From positions 1 through 36,404 of the forward strand of contig JBCBEP010000023.1 of NCBI GenBank assembly GCA_038528605.1: a stretch of DNA of 36,404 bases, given 5' to 3'. Every line of letters begins with the position of its first letter. Within the stretch, counting starts at the first letter, position 1. The translations under genes were made by a program, and so were the position numbers. Under the pieces are notes generated by a model. It worked only from the letters and a program-made list of their open reading frames with translations, made no database searches and had not been told where the DNA came from. Source of the DNA: Thermohalobaculum sp038528605 (GTDB taxonomy: Bacteria > Pseudomonadota > Alphaproteobacteria > Rhodobacterales > Rhodobacteraceae). This document shows, in pieces, positions 29,610 to 36,404 of this stretch.

Positions 29610-29623
29610 TTCTCAGCGCTCAT
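29606..29623 (-). other. Five-codon relay ORF between the ABC transporter and bglX
   Basis: Immediately at the end of the ABC transporter gene an ATG overlaps its TGA (ATGA), opening a five-codon frame (MSAEK) whose own TGA again overlaps the bglX ATG (ATGA). No strong ribosome-binding site for bglX is seen except GAGAA. The chain could let terminating ribosomes restart twice and so couple bglX to the transporter. Confidence 0.35.
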
Positions 29624-31818
29624 TCGGCGGCGATGCGGTGGCGGATCGGGGCCGGGACGATCGGCTGCAGCCGTGCCTCCCCGTCCTCGATCACGAGGAG
29701 ATCCGCGTAGAAGGGCGCCCCTTCCGGGGCCATGGGGGGTTCGTGCTCGTGCATGACGCTCACCACGATGGCTCGTGGCAGATGCTCGCGCAGGATGCGG
29801 TGGAAGTCGAGCACCGCGTCGGGGTCGAGCGCCGAGCAGGCTTCGTCGAGCAGCAGGAGATCGGGGCGCTGGAGCAGGATACGCGCAAGCACCAGCCGCT
29901 GGCGCTGCCCGCCCGAGAGCGTCTCCACCCAGGGCTTCGAGCCGCAGAGCGCCTCGTGCAGTTCCGGCACGAACCGCGCAAGCCCCGCCTCGCCCAGCAC
30001 CGCGGCGACGGCGAGGTCCGAGTGCCGGTCCGCATGGTCCGGGTAGGTCACCAGCTCCTTCAGCGTCAGCCGCGGCGGCAGGTCCGCGTCCTGCCCTGCG
30101 AAGAACGCCCGCTCGGGCCGGATCACCGCGCCCCCGCCATAGGGCCAGAGCCCCATAACCGCCTTCAGCAGGCACGATTTGCCCGCCCCGTTCTGCCCCC
30201 GCACATAGGCCCAGCGCCCCGGGCGCACGTTGAGCGTGGGCACCCGGAGGAACGGCGCCGCCCCGTGGCCGCGATGGGCGAGCTCGACGTTGTGCAGACG
30301 CAGCCCGAAGCCGGGATCCGCCATCGAGTAGGCGAAGGCATGCCGCCCGGTCTCGGCATAGAAGCGCTTGTTGTCGCCTGCCCGCTCAATGGCGTCGGCA
30401 AGCTCCGTAAGCCGGCTGGTATTGGCCTTCAGCGTGGCGAGCGCGGGCATCACCTGGATAAACCAGGAGCTGTCGTTGATCAGCTCCGCCACCAGCTCCG
30501 AACTTGCCGCATAGGTCTTGAAGCTGATGGCGCCCGAGAGATAGGCGGGCAGCCCCGGCAGGTAGCCGAGCAGCCTGTTCGTGATGAAGTTATAGCCGTT
30601 GGTGAAGGCCATGAAGCCGGACTGTGTGCCGTTCAGCCTGTGCCAGGTCCCGTCCACCGCGCCGTAGAGCCGCGCGTTCACCCGCGCCTGAACGCTTTCC
30701 CCCCGGCTGATGGCCATGCGCGGCGCGCGCACCAGCATCTGCCCAAGCTCGCCGCGCCACGACCCATCGGCCCGCTGGCGCGCGATGGTCTGGCGCTCGA
30801 GCACCCGGCCGAGGCGCCAGGCGGCCCAGGTCATCAGCGGCACATAGGTCGCCACCAGCACCACCACGAGCAGGAAGGTGCCATAGGCCCCGGGCGAGAG
30901 ATCGACGGAGACCCCGGTCTGCGCCGCGATGAACCCTGAGAACGCCGCCGCCCAGTCGTCCAGAAAACCCACCGGCGCCGAGCGTTCGAGCAGGGCGACC
31001 GAAACGAAGTAGATCGAGGCGAGCGCACCCCAAAGCCCCATGGCGAGCCCGATGACCGCGCCGAACACGCTCATCGAACATTCATCCACGCGCTGGTCGA
31101 TATTGTCCGGCAGCCGCGCGAACGGGCTGTCGTCACGGTCGGAGACGAGATTGGCCGAGACATGCCCCGCCCGCAACATGCCCGCCTGATACTGCGCCTG
31201 CACCCAGGCCCGCGCCTTCCGGTGGAGCGTGCTGGAGGCGAAATGGCGGAGCGCCACGCCCCCGATCCGGGCAAGCGCGATGGCCGCATAAATCCCTGCG
31301 GCGCCCAGCACCCAGCCCACCGGGTCGTTCCCGGCCTCCGCCGCATGAACGTTGACGAGGGCGTGGAGGAAATCCGCCGACGACATGGCCACCCAGACAC
31401 TGGCTTTCGAGAGAAGCGTGGTGAGCCCGATCACCGCCGCGGTAAGCGTCCAGGCCTCGAGCCACCGCTCAGACGTCCAGTAGGCGGTCACGAGCCCCCA
31501 GAAGCCGCGCATGCCGCTGACGGGCGTCGCCCCGGGGTGGCGCAGCGGGCGGTTGAGCCGAGGATCGTGCCGGCCGGCCGCGAAGGCGGCGAGCGCTTCC
31601 GCGCCCCCCGCAGGTGCCAGCACCGCCAGTATCATCGCCGCGAGGACAGCAAGGCCCTGGGCCGCAGCGGCCCGCAGCGCCGGGTCGCCGGCCCCCTCGG
31701 TCAGAAGGGCGAGGACGGCGAGGGCCACGACGCTGCCCGACCCGGTCCAGACGACCCGGGCGCGCCAGGCACCGCCGGTCGGGGAGGCGTCGTGCCGCGC
31801 CCCTGCCGTCCACCCCAT
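29620..31818 (-). CDS. SbmA/BacA-like ABC transporter (fused membrane and ATPase domains)
   Basis: A 732-residue half transporter of the YddA/SbmA-BacA type (ABC membrane type 2). Residues about 40-500 are membrane domain, with at least six hydrophobic stretches and the SbmA-like segment FWGLVTAYWTSERWLEAWTL plus YVPLMTWAAWRLGRVLERQ. The ATPase domain follows, with Walker A GQNGAGKS (about 545), the signature LSGGQRQRLVLAR (about 635), Walker B LLLLDEACS (about 655) and the H-loop MHEHEPP. In relatives the protein imports or exports peptides, antibiotics, very-long-chain fatty acids or vitamin B12. The ATG at 31818 has GGAG nine bases ahead, so I prefer it to a GTG at 31842. It is the first gene of a two-gene operon with bglX. 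Confidence 0.88.
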   Translation of the reverse strand: MGWTAGARHDASPTGGAWRARVVWTGSGSVVALAVLALLTEGAGDPALRAAAAQGLAVLAAMILAVLAPAGGAEALAAFAAGRHDPRLNRPLRHPGATPVSGMRGFWGLVTAYWTSERWLEAWTLTAAVIGLTTLLSKASVWVAMSSADFLHALVNVHAAEAGNDPVGWVLGAAGIYAAIALARIGGVALRHFASSTLHRKARAWVQAQYQAGMLRAGHVSANLVSDRDDSPFARLPDNIDQRVDECSMSVFGAVIGLAMGLWGALASIYFVSVALLERSAPVGFLDDWAAAFSGFIAAQTGVSVDLSPGAYGTFLLVVVLVATYVPLMTWAAWRLGRVLERQTIARQRADGSWRGELGQMLVRAPRMAISRGESVQARVNARLYGAVDGTWHRLNGTQSGFMAFTNGYNFITNRLLGYLPGLPAYLSGAISFKTYAASSELVAELINDSSWFIQVMPALATLKANTSRLTELADAIERAGDNKRFYAETGRHAFAYSMADPGFGLRLHNVELAHRGHGAAPFLRVPTLNVRPGRWAYVRGQNGAGKSCLLKAVMGLWPYGGGAVIRPERAFFAGQDADLPPRLTLKELVTYPDHADRHSDLAVAAVLGEAGLARFVPELHEALCGSKPWVETLSGGQRQRLVLARILLQRPDLLLLDEACSALDPDAVLDFHRILREHLPRAIVVSVMHEHEPPMAPEGAPFYADLLVIEDGEARLQPIVPAPIRHRIAAE

Positions 31819-31918
31819 CTCGCCCACTCCAAACACGGTCACGCAGCTTATCCGCCCGGTGAATGAAAATCCGTCCCAAACGAGTCACGCGCCGGGACTG
31901 TGGCTATCTTGCGGCCCA

Positions 31919-31996
31919 TTGCGTTTCGCAACGTGCCGGGTGACACCGTCGCACAACATCGTGGTGAATCTGTTGCAACACCGCCGCATCATGCGG
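31919..31996. promoter_or_regulatory. Three short palindromes in the divergent ABC transporter/EamA region
   Basis: The 228-base gap between the divergent ABC transporter and EamA genes contains TTGCG-TTT-CGCAA (31919-31931), TGTTGCAACA (31971-31980) and CCGCAT-C-ATGCGG (31984-31996). Each is a perfect inverted repeat and could bind a dimeric regulator or form a small hairpin. No clear -35/-10 pair is seen. Function inferred only. Confidence 0.3.
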
Positions 31997-32046
31997 TGCA
32001 GCGTGGCAAGCCTCCCATATCTGGTGGCGAACGAGGGGAAAGCGCA

Positions 32047-33006
32047 ATGGCTGGGGACACGGGACGCCCGCAGCCGGCGGGGCAGCCACCGCGTGCGGAC
32101 CAACCGGCGGGAGCATTGGCCGGGCGGGGCCGCGCCACGGCGATCGGCTTCACCGCCGTGCTGCTCTGGGCACTCCTCGCCCTTTTCACCGTGGGCGCCG
32201 CTGCCGTGCCACCGTTCCAACTCACGGCGATGGCGTTTCTCGTCGGGGGGCTGATCGGCGTCGCGGCCATCCGGCTCACCGGTCAGCCGCTCGGGCCCGC
32301 GCTCCGGCAACCCGCCCGGGTCTGGGCGCTCGGGGTGGTCGGCCTCTTCGGCTACCATTTCTTCTACTTCACCGCGCTCAAGGGGGCGCCGCCAGCGGCC
32401 GCCGGGCTCGTGGCCTATCTATGGCCGCTCCTGATCGTGCTCTTCTCGGGCCTTCTGCCCGGCGGGCGGCTCGGTGTCCTCCACGTGGCCGGCGCCCTCG
32501 CAGGCTTCGCCGGGGCCGCGCTGCTCATCCTCGGGGGCGGCGAGGGCCTCGGCCTCGAAGCCGCGCATCTGCCGGGCTATGCCGCTGCCCTCCTCTGCGC
32601 GCTCATCTGGTCCAGCTACTCGGTGCTGAGCCGCGTGGTGGGCGAGGCGCCGACGGCAAGCGTCACGGGCTTCTGCCTCGCCGTCGCCGCGCTCTCGGGC
32701 ATCGCCCATCTGGCCCTTGAGGACACGGTCTGGCCCGACAGCGCGCTCGGCTGGGCCGCGGTGCTCGGCCTCGGCCTCGGCCCGGTTGGCGCGGCCTTCT
32801 ATGCCTGGGACGTGGGTTGCAAGCGGGGAGACATCCAGCTTCTCGGCGTCAGCGCCTATGCCGCGCCGCTCCTCTCCACCCTCGTCCTCGTCCTCGCCGG
32901 AATCGCGGAGCCCACTTCCCGCCTCGCCCTCGCGGCCTTCCTGATCACCGCAGGCGCGGGCCTCGCCGCCTGGGGCTCCGCACGAGCAGCCGCTGCGCGC
33001 AGCTGA
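32047..33006 (+). CDS. EamA-family (DMT superfamily) transporter
   Basis: A 319-residue integral membrane protein with about ten hydrophobic helices in two EamA repeats, e.g. AIGFTAVLLWALLALFTVGA, VWALGVVGLFGYHFFYFTAL, YLWPLLIVLFSGLLP, and later AVLGLGLGPVGAAFYAWDVG and VSAYAAPLLSTLVLVLAGIA. This is the drug/metabolite transporter family; members export amino acids, metabolites or drugs. Substrate cannot be told. GAGGGGAAA precedes the ATG at 32047; an extension further 5' has no membrane character and is rejected. The cytoplasmic N-terminus (GDTGRPQPAGQPPRADQPAG) is longer than usual and Pro/Gly-rich. It is followed at once by a large hairpin. Confidence 0.9.
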   Translation: MAGDTGRPQPAGQPPRADQPAGALAGRGRATAIGFTAVLLWALLALFTVGAAAVPPFQLTAMAFLVGGLIGVAAIRLTGQPLGPALRQPARVWALGVVGLFGYHFFYFTALKGAPPAAAGLVAYLWPLLIVLFSGLLPGGRLGVLHVAGALAGFAGAALLILGGGEGLGLEAAHLPGYAAALLCALIWSSYSVLSRVVGEAPTASVTGFCLAVAALSGIAHLALEDTVWPDSALGWAAVLGLGLGPVGAAFYAWDVGCKRGDIQLLGVSAYAAPLLSTLVLVLAGIAEPTSRLALAAFLITAGAGLAAWGSARAAAARS

Positions 33007-33008
33007 CC

Positions 33009-33089
33009 CCACCCGGCCCGCGCGATACCGGCGCGGGAGCGGGGTGGGTGGGCGGGCGCTCCCGTGCCGGTATCGTGCGGGCCGGGTGG
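33009..33089 (+). repeat. 32-bp hairpin with a perfect G-quadruplex motif in its loop
   Basis: The 92-base convergent gap between the EamA gene (stop 33006) and the histidine kinase gene (stop 33099) is filled by one inverted repeat. Arms 33009-33040 and 33058-33089 match over 32 bases with two differences; on the plus strand both are G opposite T, so plus-strand RNA can pair over the whole stem with G-U wobbles. The minus strand would have A-C mismatches. The 17-base loop (33041-33057) reads GGGGTGGGTGGGCGGGC: four G-runs separated by single bases, the canonical form of a very stable parallel G-quadruplex. There is no T-run, so it is not an ordinary terminator. The orientation suits the EamA transcript. 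Confidence 0.9.
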
Positions 33090-33098
33090 CCGGGTGCC

Positions 33099-34871
33099 TC
33101 AGCCCCTCAGCGTCACCTCGAAGACTGCACCTTCCGCGCCCTCCGCAGCGCCCAGCGCGATTTCCCCGCCCTGGCTTCCCAGCACCGCCCGCACAATCGA
33201 GAGCCCGAGCCCCGTCCCTCCATCCGCCCGGCGCGTCGTGAAGAACTGCTCGAACACCCGCGCCCGGTTCGCCGGCGAAATCCCGCGCCCGTCGTCGGCG
33301 AAGATAAGCCGCGCCGTCTCACCCTCCGCACCGGGGCGCGCGACGATACGCAGCTCTCCCGCCCCGTGCTCCGCTGCATTCCGGGCGAGATTGTCGACCA
33401 GGATGCCCAGCGCCTCCTCGGTTATCCGGGCCGCGAGCCCCTGCGTCACCTCCGCGGTCACCACCAAACCCCCGGCCTCGGCGCGCTCGCCAAGGCGCTG
33501 TGCGGCCCGGCGCGCGGCCGCCGGCAAGGCATCGTCGAGCGCGAGGGGGCCGGGCGGCGGTGCCGCGTGCTCCGCCCGGGCAAGGTCCAGCAGCCGCGCC
33601 AGCAATGCCTCGAGCCGCCCCGCATCGCGCAGGATGTTGCCGGCGAAGCGTGCACGCTCCGCCTCCGTCAGCGTCGCTGCGTGGTCTTCGAGGATCTCCG
33701 CAGCCCCCCTGATGCCCGCAATGGGGGTCTTGAACTCGTGGCTCACATGGCGAGCGAAGGCGCGCACCGTCTCCGCCCGCGCCTCCAGCGCCCCGGCCAT
33801 GCGGCTGATCCCTTCGGAGAGCTCCGCGATCTCCCGCGTCCCCGGCCGCGCGAGCGGCGCCATCGCCGCCCTGTCCCCGGCCATGATCGCCCGCATCCGC
33901 GCCGTCAGCGCCGCCACGGGGCGGGAGATCGTGCGCGAGGTCAGCATCGCAAGCCCCGCCGCCACGCCCAGGATCAGGAGCGCGGCGATGATCACCTTGT
34001 CCCGCTCCTCGTAGAGGTGCTTGAGCGCGCTCTTAGGCGTGCGGGAGAGGTAGACGACGCCCCAAACCGTCTCCTCCCGCAGGACCGGGGAGGCGACGAA
34101 GACGCGCACGCCCGTCCCCCGGCTGATGCTCGCAAGCTCCGGCGGCGCGCCCTCGAGCTCGCGGTAGCGCAGGACGGACGCATAGCGGCCGGCCAGCGCC
34201 TCGCGCACCTCCCTCACATGCGCGAAAGAGAGACCGATTTCCGCCTGACCGCCGACGGTGATGCCTTCGGGGTCGAGCAACCGCATGCCCGCCAGCGTCG
34301 TCTCCTGCGCGCGGGCCATGAAGGGCGTCAGCGCCTGCCCCGCCTCCACGGCGAAGGGGTTCGCCGCCCCGGCCGAGACACCGTCGGGCCGCGCCGGCAG
34401 CGTCGGGTCGCGGAAGAGGTCGATCTCCGGGTCCTGCGGGCTGTAATTCGGGTCCCCGGGCTCGAGCTCCAGTGGCGGCGGGGGTGCGGCGAAGCTCTCG
34501 GCCGTCACGTCGCCGAGCGCGAAGGGGCCGCGCAGCCGCTCGAGCCTGCCCTGCGCCGCGCGCCAGCTCTCGAACACCTCGGCGCTGAAGCCCGGCGTGC
34601 CCTCGAGCTCCCGCTCATAGGCCGCGCCGATCATGGCGGCCTGGGCGATCAGCTCGCGCTCCGTCTCCTGGATCAGCTGGTTCTCGTAGATGCGCAGGAA
34701 GAAGATCGAGCCGAGCGGCAACGCCACGATGGCAACGTTCACGAGCAGCAGGATCGTGGCGAGCCGCGGCCGCGGCCCATCATCCACAAGCGACCAGAGC
34801 CGATGGCGAAGAGCCGCCGCCCGCGCGCGGAGCGGCGTGGTCCGCTCCCCCGGTTCGGCGCCCTCCGCCAT
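33099..34871 (-). CDS. Sensor histidine kinase, CreC-like
   Basis: A 590-residue membrane kinase. The first helix is near residue 40 (LATILLLVNVAIVALPLGSI); an extracytoplasmic sensor domain of about 230 residues includes a proline-rich segment (PPPPLELEPGDPNYSP); the second helix is near 285 (VIIAALLILGVAAGLAMLTS), followed by HAMP. The H-box is FARHVSHEFKTPIAGIRGAA with His378; IRGAAEIL in this place is CreC-like. The N-box ILVDNLARNAAEHG and G-boxes FADDGRGIS and GTGLGLSIVRA complete the ATP-binding domain. It phosphorylates the response regulator encoded four bases upstream. The sensed signal is unknown. Confidence 0.92.
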   Translation of the reverse strand: MAEGAEPGERTTPLRARAAALRHRLWSLVDDGPRPRLATILLLVNVAIVALPLGSIFFLRIYENQLIQETERELIAQAAMIGAAYERELEGTPGFSAEVFESWRAAQGRLERLRGPFALGDVTAESFAAPPPPLELEPGDPNYSPQDPEIDLFRDPTLPARPDGVSAGAANPFAVEAGQALTPFMARAQETTLAGMRLLDPEGITVGGQAEIGLSFAHVREVREALAGRYASVLRYRELEGAPPELASISRGTGVRVFVASPVLREETVWGVVYLSRTPKSALKHLYEERDKVIIAALLILGVAAGLAMLTSRTISRPVAALTARMRAIMAGDRAAMAPLARPGTREIAELSEGISRMAGALEARAETVRAFARHVSHEFKTPIAGIRGAAEILEDHAATLTEAERARFAGNILRDAGRLEALLARLLDLARAEHAAPPPGPLALDDALPAAARRAAQRLGERAEAGGLVVTAEVTQGLAARITEEALGILVDNLARNAAEHGAGELRIVARPGAEGETARLIFADDGRGISPANRARVFEQFFTTRRADGGTGLGLSIVRAVLGSQGGEIALGAAEGAEGAVFEVTLRG

Positions 34872-34875
34872 GCGC

Positions 34876-35607
34876 TCAGCGCTCGGTCATGCGCACGCCC
34901 ACGCCATGCACGGTCTCGATCAGCCCATGCGCCCCGGCGGTGGCGAGCTTTGCGCGCACATGGCGCACATGGCTGTCGATCGTGCGGTCGGAGACGTGGA
35001 TGTTGGGCGGATAGGCCCCGCGCATCAGCGTCTCCCGGTCGAACACCCGCCCGGGCTGGCGCGCCATGATGGCGAGGAGCTGGAACTCCGTCGCCGTCAG
35101 CTTCACCGGGCTCCTCTCCCAGGTGACCAGATGGCGCGCGGTGTCGACCACCAGCAGCCCCTCCGCGGTGCGGTGGCTGATCGGTTTCTCGAGCGCCTCG
35201 CCCTCCCCGTTGGCCGCCCCGCCGTTCGCGCCCCGCGCCTCAGGTGCCGTGCGCTTCAGGATGGCGGCGACGCGGGCGGTCAGCTCGCGCGGGCTGAAGG
35301 GCTTCGTCACGTAGTCGTCGGCGCCCAGTTCCAGCCCCACCACGCGGTCGATCTCGTCGTCGCGCGAGGAGAGGAACAGGATCGGCAGGTCCGAGCCGCG
35401 GCGGAGCTGGCGACAGAGCTCGAGCCCGTCCATCTCCGGCATGTTGATATCGAGCACGACAAGATCGGGCGCGCCGGCTTCTACCATGCCGAGCGCCTCG
35501 GCGCCGTCGGCAGCGGTCTCGACCGCATGGCCCGCCTTGCCGAGCGCGAAGGCGACCACGTCGCGGATATGCGGGTCGTCATCGACGACGAGGATGGTGC
35601 GTGGCAT
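34876..35607 (-). CDS. OmpR/CreB-type response regulator
   Basis: A 243-residue response regulator. The receiver domain has ILVVDDD, the phospho-acceptor Asp53 in LVVLDINMPEMDG and Lys in YVTKPFSPREL. The segment DLPILFLSSRDDEIDRVVGL followed by ELGADDY is like CreB. A linker rich in Gly, Ala and Asn leads to the winged-helix domain (SPVKLTATEFQLLAIMARQP, then VSDRTIDSHVRHVRAKL and HGVGVRM). The ATG at 35607 has AAGGGG about eight bases ahead; the in-frame extension upstream is rejected. It is transcribed with the kinase gene. It probably regulates the upstream surface-protein gene or itself. Confidence 0.94.
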   Translation of the reverse strand: MPRTILVVDDDPHIRDVVAFALGKAGHAVETAADGAEALGMVEAGAPDLVVLDINMPEMDGLELCRQLRRGSDLPILFLSSRDDEIDRVVGLELGADDYVTKPFSPRELTARVAAILKRTAPEARGANGGAANGEGEALEKPISHRTAEGLLVVDTARHLVTWERSPVKLTATEFQLLAIMARQPGRVFDRETLMRGAYPPNIHVSDRTIDSHVRHVRAKLATAGAHGLIETVHGVGVRMTER

Positions 35608-35665
35608 CGGCTGTCCCCTTGGCCGTTTCTCGTTGAAGGGCCGGGCCCAGACTATGCCGGGGCCG

Positions 35666-35679
35666 GCTTTGCGCAAAGC
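35666..35679. promoter_or_regulatory. 14-base perfect palindrome upstream of the response regulator
   Basis: GCTTTGCGCAAAGC lies between the end of the VIT/vWA gene and the response regulator, 59 bases before its start codon. It is a candidate operator, for example for autoregulation by the OmpR-type protein, although such regulators more often bind direct repeats. Confidence 0.35.
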
Positions 35680-35688
35680 AGTCTGCGA

Positions 35689-36404
35689 TCAGGCAATGCC
35701 TTCCATCAGCCTTGCCCGCTCGGCCCGGCGGCGGAAGCGGCGGCGGAGCATCGCACCGATCCAGGCGAAGAAGATGACGGCAAGGCCGGCGAGCGTCTCG
35801 GGCTCCGGCGTCGAGCCGCCGCTGAAGACGTGCATGACGCCGCCATGGCTGCCGCCGGTCTGCCCCGTGGGCCCGGCCACCATGATGCTCTCGCTTTCAG
35901 CCTTGTCGGAGAGCAGGACACCGCCGACCGCCAGGCTCTCCGTGGCCGCAAAGGCCTCGGCGCGCGGGGCGGCGCCCTGCTGCTGCGGCAGCGGGGACTG
36001 GAGGGCACGGCGAAGGCCCTTCGCAGGGGCACCGGCGGAAGCGTTCGGGTAAGCGCTCGGCGGCACGCCCTCGGGCATCGGCAGCGGCACGTTACCGTCG
36101 ACCGCCTGCTCAGGCCGCTCGTTCACCACCTTCTCGGATACCGCGACGAAGGAGGTCCAGCGCGTGGTGAGCGCATGCTCTAGGCCGAGCGCCGTCACCC
36201 GCTCCTTCAGCCCCGCCTGGCGCGGATCGGTCGAAGGCAGGCGAGAGACCTCGCGCATCGCGTCCGCGATCTGTCCCCGGGCCCAGACCACCGGGATAGC
36301 CGCGCCCTCGGGTCCCGTATCCGCCGGGATATCGACCGTGACGGGCAGGCGCGCCGCACGCCCGCCGCTCCGCCCATGCACGACGATGGTGTGCCGGCCG
36401 GGCG
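35689..36404 (-). CDS. VIT/von Willebrand A surface protein with PEP-CTERM-like sorting tail (5' end off the right edge)
   Basis: The last 238 residues of a larger protein; the frame is still open at the window edge. The segment VVWARGQIADAMREVSRLPS, then VTALGLEHALTTRWTSFVAV is the typical C-terminal part of VIT/vWA proteins of the marine proteobacterial sortase-target class (W-A-R/x-x-I ... I-x-x-LG-L-x-x-x-LV/T-T-R/x-T-S-F/L-V-A-V). A low-complexity spacer follows, then TPEPETLAGLAVIFFAWIGA and a run of arginines (RRRFRRR). PEP, helix, basic tail is an exosortase-type (PEP-CTERM) signal; PEPET could also be read as a variant of the LPXTG sortase site. The protein is likely exported and fixed or processed at the envelope. 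The two-component genes directly downstream probably belong to the same operon or response. Confidence 0.78.
   Translation of the reverse strand, partial: PGRHTIVVHGRSGGRAARLPVTVDIPADTGPEGAAIPVVWARGQIADAMREVSRLPSTDPRQAGLKERVTALGLEHALTTRWTSFVAVSEKVVNERPEQAVDGNVPLPMPEGVPPSAYPNASAGAPAKGLRRALQSPLPQQQGAAPRAEAFAATESLAVGGVLLSDKAESESIMVAGPTGQTGGSHGGVMHVFSGGSTPEPETLAGLAVIFFAWIGAMLRRRFRRRAERARLMEGIA

Noticed and set aside
33009..33089. Calling the 33-kb hairpin an ordinary Rho-independent terminator
   Set aside because: No T-run follows it on either strand; the stem is much longer than typical and the loop is a G-quadruplex motif, so I list it as a repeat.
32817..35069. A 750-codon plus-strand open frame over the histidine kinase
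   Set aside because: Opposite to a kinase with all H, N and G boxes; no recognisable domain in the translation.
1..36404. CRISPR arrays, insertion sequences, transposase or phage genes
   Set aside because: No regularly spaced repeats, no transposase or phage structural motifs on either strand; the genes are mostly housekeeping or envelope genes of even composition.

Overview
The window looks like a chromosomal segment of a GC-rich alphaproteobacterium, most probably Rhodobacterales (Roseobacter/Paracoccaceae relatives). Reasons: very high GC, dense gene packing, a GapR (DUF2312) - DUF1244 - N-formylglutamate amidohydrolase - pyruvate kinase neighbourhood that I associate with this order, a VPLPA-CTERM secreted protein, Tad/Flp-type pilus subunits, and an NtrC-type regulator. 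The taxonomic placement is inference from family knowledge; no 16S gene is present. I see no prophage, insertion sequence, CRISPR array or integron.

Left part (1-9.6 kb, all minus strand): pheS and pheT (phenylalanyl-tRNA synthetase) are separated by six minus-strand genes: a GNAT acetyltransferase, a small periplasmic protein, a 53-residue lipoprotein, a class I glutamine amidotransferase-like protein, a VPLPA-CTERM exported protein and a TerB-like protein. Upstream of pheS lie an SGNH hydrolase, the M3 oligoendopeptidase PepF, a small secreted protein and an OmpA-type lipoprotein with its own terminator.

Middle part (9.6-20.5 kb): an orphan sigma-54-dependent response regulator faces gapR. 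A minus-strand run follows: N-formylglutamate amidohydrolase, a periplasmic coiled-coil protein, two tiny overlapping membrane ORFs, DUF1244 and gapR. Divergent from it is pyk, then a three-gene TadG/TadE/TadE-like cluster for a surface pilus, closed by a strong bidirectional terminator shared with rplY.

Right part (20.6-36.4 kb): the lactate-utilisation operon lutABC; an exported LysM protein carrying what look like two degenerate rhodanese folds, divergent from a LysR regulator; tRNA-Gly(GCC); an alpha/beta hydrolase; a two-gene operon of an SbmA/BacA-like ABC exporter/importer and a GH3 beta-glucosidase; an EamA-type transporter; and a CreBC-like two-component system downstream of a (partial) VIT/von Willebrand surface protein that ends in a PEP-CTERM-like sorting signal.

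Points that stand out: a 32-bp hairpin whose loop is a perfect G-quadruplex motif in the convergent gap at 33.0 kb; the VIT/vWA sorting-target plus two-component locus at the right edge; the LysM/degenerate-rhodanese fusion; and overlapping micro-ORFs at 12.4-12.6 kb and 29.6 kb. All functions are assigned by reading the translated sequence only, without database searches.
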